Shown in pieces: positions 1 through 4,739 of a stretch of DNA of 5,228 nucleotides. Position numbers and translations under genes: made by a program. The first letter of the stretch is position 1, and every line of letters begins with the position of its first letter. The notes below the pieces were generated by a model that worked only from the letters and a program-made list of their open reading frames with translations, did not search any database and had not been told where the DNA came from. The DNA comes from Clostridiaceae bacterium (GTDB lineage Bacteria; Bacillota; Clostridia; Saccharofermentanales; UBA5734): the NCBI GenBank assembly GCA_012727965.1, contig JAAYFZ010000330.1:1-5228 (forward strand), in the 5' to 3' direction.

Positions 1-514
1 AAACGGCTCCCTCAAGTGTCGCGATCATCTCACTGACATTGATCGGATATCCCTGCACCTGTGGATCTCGGCCAAAAGGTGAAGTCGTAGTTTTCTGACC
101 TATCAGAGTGGTAGGCGCCATCTGGCCTGATGTCATACCGTAAATTGCGTTATTTACGAAGAAAGTACTGATCTTCTCACCTCTGGCAGCTGCATGTACG
201 ATCTCAGCGGTTCCTATGGCTGCAAGATCTCCATCTCCCTGATATGTGAAAACCAACTTATCTGGATGCACTCTCTTGATACCTGTTCCAACAGCCGGTG
301 CACGGCCGTGTGATGCCTGTACCATATCACAGGCAAAATATTCATAGTTATTATATGTACAACCGACAGGCGAGACACCAATGGTGTTCTCCAGAATATC
401 CAGGTCGCACATAGCTTCAGCTATCAATCTGTGGATGATGCCATGCGTGCAGCCAGGGCAATAATGCATCGGCTTATCAATAAGTCCTTCTGTTCTACTG
501 AATACCTTTTCCAT
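1..514 (-). CDS. 2-oxoacid:ferredoxin oxidoreductase, beta (TPP-binding) subunit, partial
   Basis: This is the beta subunit of a 2-oxoacid:ferredoxin oxidoreductase (VorA/KorB-like). It carries thiamine pyrophosphate and decarboxylates the 2-oxoacid in the cytoplasm, passing electrons to ferredoxin. The first 171 codons are present; the family is usually about 250 residues, so the C-terminus lies beyond the left edge. Visible signatures are CPGCTHG (residues 19-25), the SHGRAPAVGTGIKR stretch (68-81), the TPP/Mg motif GDGDLAAIG (93-101) closed by the paired Asn 121-122, and YGMTSGQMAPTT (125-136). The ATG at 514-512 is preceded by GGGGAAG, which directly follows the TAA stop of the alpha-subunit gene 11 bases upstream, so the two are very probably co-translated. 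Substrate preference (2-oxoisovalerate, 2-oxoglutarate or other) cannot be read from this subunit. The gene is not closed by a stop inside the window. Confidence 0.93.
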   Translation of the reverse strand, partial: MEKVFSRTEGLIDKPMHYCPGCTHGIIHRLIAEAMCDLDILENTIGVSPVGCTYNNYEYFACDMVQASHGRAPAVGTGIKRVHPDKLVFTYQGDGDLAAIGTAEIVHAAARGEKISTFFVNNAIYGMTSGQMAPTTLIGQKTTTSPFGRDPQVQGYPINVSEMIATLEGAV

Positions 515-525
515 TTATCTTCCCC

Positions 526-1590
526 TTATCTGCCAGCAATAGCTCTGATTTTTTCAAGTAATTCTTTTTGCGACGGCAGATTGCCGCCCATTCTACCGTA
601 GAATTCTACAGGCTTGCGGCCGTTGACTGCTAGTCTGACATCCTCAACCATCTGGCCGGCATTGAGTTCGACTGTCAGGAAGGCCTTCACAGTATCGGAA
701 GAAGCAATTTCAGCAATCTTTTCTGACGGGAAAGGCCACAGAGTAATAGGTCTGATCATTCCAACCTTAATACCCTCTGCTCTGGCCTGTCGGATAACAT
801 TACGGCAAATTCGACTGGCAATACCAAAGGCAGCTATCACGATTTCGGCATCTTCACATTGAAGAACTTCAGAACGGACCTCATTTTTCTCGATTTCTCT
901 GTATTTTTTCTGCAGCTTATTATTAAGAGCTTCCATGATGTCTGGATTTATATAAATAGATGTTATCTGATTATGTTCTTCCCTGCCCTGTCTGCCGGTA
1001 ACAGCCCAGTCCTTGCTAACTTCCTCGATCGGTTCTTCATCCCGGAATGTCACAGGCTCCATCATCTGGCCTAGTGTTCCATCACCTAGAATCAAAACAA
1101 GATTTCTATATCTATCCGCAAGGTTAAAAGCTTCAACTGTCATTTCATACAGCTCTTGTATACTTGCAGGTGCCAGAACGATGTTGCGATAGTCGCCATG
1201 GCCGCCACCCTTGGTCGCCTGGAAATAGTCTCCCTGAGCAGGCAGAATACCACCAAGTCCAGGACCAGTTCTGACGATGTTTACTACAACCGCCGGCAAT
1301 TCAGCACCGGCAATGTATGAAAACCCTTCCTGCTTAAGACTGATGCCCGGGCTGGAGCTGGTAGTCATGACTCTGGCACCGGCAGCAGCAGCTCCATAAA
1401 CCATATTAATAGCCGCAACTTCGCTCTCTGCCTGTAAGATAGTGCCCGAGACCTCAGGCATACGTTTGGCCATATAATGCATTATCTCTGTCTGTGGAGT
1501 AATAGGATATCCAAAATAGTGTCTGCAACCAGCTCTGACTGCAGCTTCAGCAATAACCTCATTACCCTTCATCAATATACGTTTACTCAT
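526..1590 (-). CDS. vorB: 2-oxoacid:ferredoxin oxidoreductase alpha subunit (VorB type)
   Basis: Alpha subunit of a 2-ketoisovalerate-type (3-methyl-2-oxobutanoate) ferredoxin oxidoreductase, 354 residues, the usual length for VorB without a fused gamma domain. It forms the other half of the TPP active site and the CoA-reaction interface with the beta subunit. Visible landmarks in order: MKGNEVIAEAA (7-17), GYPITPQTE (27-35), QAESEVAAINMVYGAAAAGA (53-72) with the conserved Glu pair 55/57, TSSSPGISLKQEG (77-89), TGPGLGG (108-114), QGDYFQATKGGGHGDYR (119-135), GDGTLGQMMEP (169-179), RPITLWPFP (280-288) and the C-terminal VEFYGRMGG (328-336). The ATG is preceded by GGAGGAG at good spacing, and that site overlaps the TAG stop of the ferredoxin gene. 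Assignment to VorB rather than KorA rests on whole-length resemblance to the clostridial 350-residue VorB family. The true substrate could still be a related 2-oxoacid. Confidence 0.93.
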   Translation of the reverse strand: MSKRILMKGNEVIAEAAVRAGCRHYFGYPITPQTEIMHYMAKRMPEVSGTILQAESEVAAINMVYGAAAAGARVMTTSSSPGISLKQEGFSYIAGAELPAVVVNIVRTGPGLGGILPAQGDYFQATKGGGHGDYRNIVLAPASIQELYEMTVEAFNLADRYRNLVLILGDGTLGQMMEPVTFRDEEPIEEVSKDWAVTGRQGREEHNQITSIYINPDIMEALNNKLQKKYREIEKNEVRSEVLQCEDAEIVIAAFGIASRICRNVIRQARAEGIKVGMIRPITLWPFPSEKIAEIASSDTVKAFLTVELNAGQMVEDVRLAVNGRKPVEFYGRMGGNLPSQKELLEKIRAIAGR

Positions 1591-1604
1591 TATTATCGCT
1601 CCTC

Positions 1605-1811
1605 CTATTTCCAGACCTCAATAACATTGTCGGGACATATGGTCGCGCACATGGAGCAGCCAATACATTTGTCCATTTCTTCTACACCTGCCGGGTGATA
1701 ACCCTTGATGTTTAGTTCAGTAGTTTTCAAACTAATGATTTTCTTCGGACATACTGAAACGCATAAGCCGCAGCCTTTGCAGCGTTCTTCTCTGAATTCG
1801 ACCTTTGCCAT
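1605..1811 (-). CDS. 2x[4Fe-4S] ferredoxin subunit of the 2-oxoacid oxidoreductase
   Basis: A 68-residue bacterial-type ferredoxin, the delta (KorD/VorC-like) electron-transfer subunit of the oxidoreductase encoded by the next two genes. Two complete cluster-binding motifs are visible: CxxCxxCxxxCP at Cys 11, 14, 17, 21, and a second at Cys 49, 52, 55, 59, each followed by Pro. These should bind two low-potential [4Fe-4S] clusters that take electrons from the TPP-bound intermediate to soluble ferredoxin. The 27-residue insert between the motifs (22-48) is typical of these subunits. The start is supported by AGGAGG six bases before the ATG. It is the first gene of the operon, placed about 140 bases after a good promoter, and its TAG stop is embedded in the ribosome-binding site of vorB 14 bases further on. 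A free-standing ferredoxin is possible, but the operon position argues for a subunit. Confidence 0.93.
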   Translation of the reverse strand: MAKVEFREERCKGCGLCVSVCPKKIISLKTTELNIKGYHPAGVEEMDKCIGCSMCATICPDNVIEVWK

Positions 1812-1843
1812 TATTTACCTCCTGCATCAAACCCCCATAATAT

Positions 1844-1861
1844 CAGCAGATCAAACTGCTG
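1844..1861 (-). other. Perfect 6-bp hairpin in the vor operon leader
   Basis: CAGCAG and CTGCTG form a perfect six-base-pair stem around a six-base loop in the 5' leader, about 33 bases upstream of the ferredoxin ATG. No U-run follows, so it does not look like an intrinsic terminator. It could shape the leader or expose the downstream AGGAGG. The rest of the leader is AT-rich, including an alternating ATATATATAT at 1922-1931. No recognised riboswitch or T-box was seen. Confidence 0.35.
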
Positions 1862-1956
1862 CACATAATTGAGGTTTATTATCAATTCAAACAACCATTC
1901 TATAAATATACATAATTACGAATATATATATGAACTGTTAAAGGTTGCACTAATCT

Positions 1957-1985
1957 ATTATATGTTTGTCTCAGTTCGGAATCAA
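1957..1985 (-). promoter_or_regulatory. Candidate sigma70-type promoter for the ferredoxin-vorB-beta operon
   Basis: Reading the minus strand, TTGATT (1985-1980, four of six consensus bases) is followed after exactly 17 bases by a perfect TATAAT (1962-1957). Transcription would begin near 1950 and leave an untranslated leader of about 140 bases before the ferredoxin ATG. It lies just past the stop of the NTPase gene, so the oxidoreductase genes can be expressed independently of it. No terminator hairpin is visible between the two, so read-through is also possible. This is a motif match, not a mapped start. Confidence 0.6.
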
Positions 1986-1999
1986 CTATCTGTTGTATT

Positions 2000-2698
2000 T
2001 TATACACGATCATCCGAAGGATAGAAAATTGTTCTCTCCATCCTGAGCACTGGAATATCTGCCTGCGAAAATGTCCAGTCAGGCTCAGCATATTCATCCA
2101 TTATCGTAATAAGTCTGATAGGAATATTGAGCATATCCGCTGCTGCTGACATAGTTGCCCAGCCTTCATCAACTAGATCAGAAGAGCTGAATTCAAGTAG
2201 ATTGGGATTGTATACAAAACCGTCGATTTTTGATTTACAGGCAGCCTCAAGTGCCCTGGCAGCCTCAACTATTTTTTCGGCAGTATCAGTAAAAGGCCTG
2301 AATGGGTTTACCACCATCAGAATCTGATAATCTGCTGCTTCAAGCTGCGGCTTAAGTGAACCGACGATCCTGGCTCCAAGATCTTCGCCGCCAATATCCA
2401 GAACAGCTGAAGCATCCTGATCGGCGAAAACACGATTAATTTCGCCGGGCACAGCAGGGACGTCAACATTTGTGCCAGCATAAATTGAAGAAATCAGTAT
2501 TATCCCACGCTCCCTCAGCAGATCTGCAGTATCCGCCGAACGATAAAAAGGATTGATGATATCTAGATCGGCAAGATATACTCTGCCACTGCCGCTTTTT
2601 GCAATAGCCAGATTGACGCTGACCTCTGATTTGCCGCTGCCATATGCGCCAACAATTACTGTGATTGGCACTCTATTTATGTTATTGTCCAAAAACAT
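2000..2698 (-). CDS. SIMIBI-class P-loop NTPase (ArsA/Mrp/CobQ-like), function unknown
   Basis: A 232-residue soluble ATP- or GTP-binding protein whose biochemical role I cannot name. Walker A is GAYGSGKS (17-24). It is the classical GxxGxGKS form: position 18 is Ala, so the signature lysine of MinD/ParA (KGGxGKT) is absent. DLDIINPFYRS (44-54) matches the switch-I region of the SIMIBI class, AVLDIGGEDLGAR (98-110) is the Walker B/DxGG segment, and NPFRPFT (131-137) and YNPNL (163-167) follow. The latter is possibly the base-recognition Asn. There is a single cysteine (154), so the CxxC Fe-S site of Mrp/NBP35 proteins is lacking. There is no signal peptide or membrane segment. GGAGG eight bases before the ATG fixes the start. 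The gene stands immediately upstream of, and co-directional with, the ferredoxin-vorB-beta genes, which suggests a link to that complex (assembly, maturation or control), but this is inference from position. No clear promoter was found; TATAAA at 2753-2748 lacks a matching -35. Confidence 0.8.
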   Translation of the reverse strand: MFLDNNINRVPITVIVGAYGSGKSEVSVNLAIAKSGSGRVYLADLDIINPFYRSADTADLLRERGIILISSIYAGTNVDVPAVPGEINRVFADQDASAVLDIGGEDLGARIVGSLKPQLEAADYQILMVVNPFRPFTDTAEKIVEAARALEAACKSKIDGFVYNPNLLEFSSSDLVDEGWATMSAAADMLNIPIRLITIMDEYAEPDWTFSQADIPVLRMERTIFYPSDDRV

Positions 2699-2714
2699 CA
2701 GTCAAACCTCCGAA

Positions 2715-2724
2715 CTATGCATAG
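2715..2724. other. Perfect 10-bp palindrome CTATGCATAG in the divergent intergenic region
   Basis: CTATGCATAG is identical on both strands. It lies 16 bases upstream of the NTPase start codon, between that gene's ribosome-binding site and any promoter that would serve it. Such a position would suit an operator or a small RNA stem, but a short palindrome can occur by chance. Confidence 0.25.
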
Positions 2725-2782
2725 CTGCCTTGATAACATTTAAGGTATTTATACAAAGTTATTATTTTTATCTCTTTTTCAT

Positions 2783-2811
2783 TTGCGTCTGTACGAATCA
2801 TCAGGTAAAAT
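2783..2811 (+). promoter_or_regulatory. Candidate promoter for oadG-oadB
   Basis: TTGCGT (2783-2788) and TAAAAT (2806-2811, five of six consensus bases) are separated by 17 bases on the plus strand. Initiation near 2818 would give a leader of about 57 bases before the oadG start. The -35 box is weak (TTG only), so this is a plausible candidate rather than a firm call. It is the best plus-strand match seen in the 176-base divergent region. Confidence 0.4.
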
Positions 2812-2874
2812 GGTACTCGGAATTCTTTGGGCTTGTAAAAGTCTCTGAACCATTCTAACGCAGGAGGACGTTTT

Positions 2875-3240
2875 ATGCCAATTGTCTTATTGAACCATTG
2901 GACCCAACAATTCAGCACACCGAGTGAACAGGCTTTTTTGGGTATTACCATGATGCTTGTGGGTGTTTCGCTGGTTTTTTCCATACTTGTCATCATTAGT
3001 CTTTCAATAGGCTTGATGTCTCGTTTGATTAGCGGACAAAACAAGAAGTCTGCTGAGCCTACAGCAGAAGCTGCTAAGCCAGAAGCCGCCGCTAAGCCGG
3101 CACGATCAGCTGTTGTCAAATCTGAAGATAACGGCGCGATAATAGCAGCGATAACTGCTGCTATTCAGATGATGCTGGCAAAAGAAGGCGGCGATTCAGC
3201 CTCTGCCGGCTTCAGAATCAAAAAAATTCGCAGAGTCTGA
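2875..3240 (+). CDS. oadG: Na+-pumping decarboxylase gamma subunit (OadG family)
   Basis: A 121-residue OadG-family subunit, which anchors and assembles the biotin-dependent Na+-translocating decarboxylase (oxaloacetate, methylmalonyl-CoA, glutaconyl-CoA or malonate type). The architecture is typical: a short N-terminus, one transmembrane helix at about 20-46, a flexible Ala/Pro/Lys/Glu linker at about 56-80 with the near-repeat AEAAKPE/AAAKPA, then a conserved cytoplasmic tail with NGAIIAAITAAIQMMLAKEG (86-105) and FRIKKIRRV (113-121). The tail has no His or Cys; the only His is residue 8. The zinc site described for the enterobacterial gamma subunit is therefore not evident, which fits the Bacillota-type subfamily. 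AGGAGG seven bases before the ATG supports the start. It is the first gene of a two-gene unit with oadB. The substrate of the pump cannot be told from this subunit. Confidence 0.87.
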   Translation: MPIVLLNHWTQQFSTPSEQAFLGITMMLVGVSLVFSILVIISLSIGLMSRLISGQNKKSAEPTAEAAKPEAAAKPARSAVVKSEDNGAIIAAITAAIQMMLAKEGGDSASAGFRIKKIRRV

Positions 3241-3286
3241 TTACAGAATCAAACATAGCGACAAGTATCAATTGAAACGATAATTA

Positions 3287-3306
3287 CAGGCTGCCTGGCA
3301 GACCTG
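3287..3306 (+). other. Hairpin 1 in the oadG-oadB spacer
   Basis: CAGGCTGC pairs with GCAGaCCTG around a CTG triloop, giving eight base pairs with one bulged A. There is no U-run after it, so it is not a standard terminator. It is the first of two hairpins in the 123-base spacer and could stabilise the upstream or downstream mRNA segment or mark a processing point. Confidence 0.4.
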
Positions 3307-3313
3307 AAATGAT

Positions 3314-3344
3314 TCACAGCCTGAATTGACCACTTATGCTGTGA
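3314..3344 (+). other. Hairpin 2, directly before the oadB ribosome-binding site
   Basis: TCACAGC (3314-3320) and GCTGTGA (3338-3344) are perfect inverted repeats around a 17-base loop. The stem ends nine bases before the GGAGG (3353-3357) of oadB. It could influence translation of oadB relative to oadG, or bind a dimeric regulator. No terminator-like U-run follows. Confidence 0.4.
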
Positions 3345-3363
3345 CTATGACTGGAGGAATTGC

Positions 3364-4587
3364 ATGCAAACCATTATTACGGTTTTACAAGCATTCGGCG
3401 AGACACTATTGAGACTATGGCAGGGCTCTGGCTTCGCCAATATGCAGCTGAATCAGCTTGGAATGATTTTGATCTCTTTTGTTCTGCTCTATTTGGCGAT
3501 CGCTAAGAAGTTTGAGCCACTACTGCTTCTGCCAATTGCTTTTGGTATGTTGATGTCAAATATGCCTATGGGTGGAGTAATTCATATGGAATTCTTCAGC
3601 CCTGAGTATATAAAGGAGCTTGGCTATGCAGATGGAACGCTATTTGCGGTTAATGAGCTCATCAGCAAGGGCGGACTGCTCGATTTCCTATATCTAGGTG
3701 TCAAGCTGGGCATCTATCCGCCACTGATCTTCCTCGGCATCGGTGCCATGACCGACTTCGGTCCACTGCTTGCCAACCCGAGATCACTATTACTCGGAGC
3801 CGCTGCCCAGTTTGGTATTTTCATGACATTCCTGGGCGCTCTGTTTCTCGGCTTCACACCTGACCAGGCTGCTTCGATTGGTATCATCGGTGGTGCTGAC
3901 GGTCCGACAGCTATCTTCGTTACCAAGACGCTCGCACCTGAGCTGCTTGGTGCCATAGCAGTTGCTGCCTACTCATACATGGCTCTGGTCCCTGTTATCC
4001 AGCCGCCGATCATGCGACTTCTTACAACCAAGAAGGAACGTAATGTCATCATGGGTCAGCTGCGTGAAGTCTCACGCAAAGAGCGTATCCTCTTCCCGAT
4101 CCTGGTTACAGTTATCGTTGCCCTGATCGTGCCTGACGCTCTTACACTGGTCGGTATGCTGATGCTCGGTAACCTGCTCAAGGAGAGCGGTGTCGCGGAC
4201 AGACTTGTTAAGACAGCTAGTAATGAACTGATGAACATAGTCACGATCATGCTTGGTGTTTCTGTTGGTGCAACTGCAACAGCTGAAACCTTCCTGCGTC
4301 TTGAGACTCTTATGATCATAGTTCTTGGTGTCATAGCATTCGCCTTCAGTACTGCCAGCGGCGTTCTTATCGGTAAGCTGATGTACATCACTTCAGGTGG
4401 CAAGATCAATCCTCTTATCGGTTCAGCCGGTGTTTCCGCGGTACCGATGGCTGCCCGTGTTTCACAGAAGGTCGGTCAGGAGGAGAATCCCAGTAACTTC
4501 CTGCTCATGCATGCCATGGGTCCGAACGTTGCCGGCGTTATCGGTTCGGCTGTTGCCGCCGGTATCCTGCTCGCACTGCTCAAGTAA
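3364..4587 (+). CDS. oadB: Na+-translocating decarboxylase beta subunit (OadB/MmdB/GcdB family)
   Basis: The 407-residue integral membrane beta subunit carries Na+ across the cytoplasmic membrane as carboxybiotin is decarboxylated. It is strongly hydrophobic with many membrane segments. Family hallmarks are LGIGAMTDFGPLLANP (124-139), IGIIGGADGPTAIF (172-185), GGKINPLIGSAGVSAVPMAA (345-364) and LLMHAMGPNVAGVIGSA (380-396). The residues studied in Klebsiella OadB are all present at a constant offset of 24: Asp203, Tyr229, Asn373, Gly377, Ser382 and Arg389 correspond here to Asp179, Tyr205, Asn349, Gly353, Ser358 and Arg365. The channel should therefore be functional. GGAGG six bases before the ATG supports the start. 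It follows oadG and ends 29 bases before a strong terminator. No alpha or biotin-carrier gene accompanies it. Codons shift toward C-ending forms from about codon 110 on. The substrate type (oxaloacetate, methylmalonyl-CoA or glutaconyl-CoA) is undetermined. Confidence 0.96.
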   Translation: MQTIITVLQAFGETLLRLWQGSGFANMQLNQLGMILISFVLLYLAIAKKFEPLLLLPIAFGMLMSNMPMGGVIHMEFFSPEYIKELGYADGTLFAVNELISKGGLLDFLYLGVKLGIYPPLIFLGIGAMTDFGPLLANPRSLLLGAAAQFGIFMTFLGALFLGFTPDQAASIGIIGGADGPTAIFVTKTLAPELLGAIAVAAYSYMALVPVIQPPIMRLLTTKKERNVIMGQLREVSRKERILFPILVTVIVALIVPDALTLVGMLMLGNLLKESGVADRLVKTASNELMNIVTIMLGVSVGATATAETFLRLETLMIIVLGVIAFAFSTASGVLIGKLMYITSGGKINPLIGSAGVSAVPMAARVSQKVGQEENPSNFLLMHAMGPNVAGVIGSAVAAGILLALLK

Positions 4588-4616
4588 TTAGTTACACTTT
4601 TAATCATCAACTAATG

Positions 4617-4646
4617 GAGGACTCCTTTTCAGGGGGCCTCTTTTTT
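4617..4646 (+). terminator. Rho-independent terminator after oadB
   Basis: GAGGACTCC (4617-4625) pairs with GGGGGCCTC (4632-4640) around the loop TTTTCA, with one A-G mismatch and one T-G wobble, and is followed at once by six T residues (4641-4646). This is a standard intrinsic terminator. It closes the oadG-oadB unit and separates it from apgM. Confidence 0.88.
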
Positions 4647-4701
4647 GTTAATATAGGACAGGCAGAGCTGATTAGTGTTCTGCATAAAGATACATTAATC
4701 T

Positions 4702-4720
4702 GCTGATCAAGAGATTCAGC
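4702..4720 (+). other. Small hairpin upstream of the apgM start
   Basis: GCTGATC (4702-4708) pairs with GATTCAGC (4713-4720) around AAGA, giving seven pairs with one bulged T, in the presumed apgM leader. It ends 19 bases before the ATG. No convincing promoter was found in the 93 bases between the terminator and apgM. The site may have no function. Confidence 0.25.
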
Positions 4721-4739
4721 TGACAGAAAGTGAGTTTCC

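Noticed and set aside
614..1698. Plus-strand open frames at 614-862, 859-1074 and 1477-1698
   Set aside because: They lie antisense to the well-supported vorB and ferredoxin genes, have no family resemblance, and are low-complexity shadows of the real frames.
1844..1861. Leader hairpin as an intrinsic terminator or attenuator
   Set aside because: The stem is short and no U-run follows on either strand.
1812..1950. Possible short leader peptides in the vor operon leader
   Set aside because: The candidate ATGs give only 3-8 codons with no Shine-Dalgarno and no run of regulatory codons.
1900..2097. Minus-strand 65-codon open frame across the NTPase 3' end and the following spacer
   Set aside because: It overlaps the NTPase C-terminus in another frame, has no recognisable motif, and its downstream half is AT-rich promoter DNA.
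2127..2858. Plus-strand open frames at 2127-2327 and 2553-2858
   Set aside because: Both are mostly antisense to the NTPase gene, whose P-loop and Walker B motifs show the minus-strand frame is real.
2715..3119. Minus-strand 134-codon open frame
   Set aside because: It is mostly antisense to oadG, which has a good ribosome-binding site and family-typical architecture. The rest covers the intergenic promoter region.
3714..4409. Minus-strand open frames at 3714-3956 and 4056-4409
   Set aside because: They are antisense to the highly conserved core of oadB and look like mirror-frame artefacts of its codon use.
4397..4591. Plus-strand 64-codon frame overlapping the oadB 3' end
   Set aside because: It is an alternative frame inside the conserved C-terminus of oadB, with no ribosome-binding site or motif.
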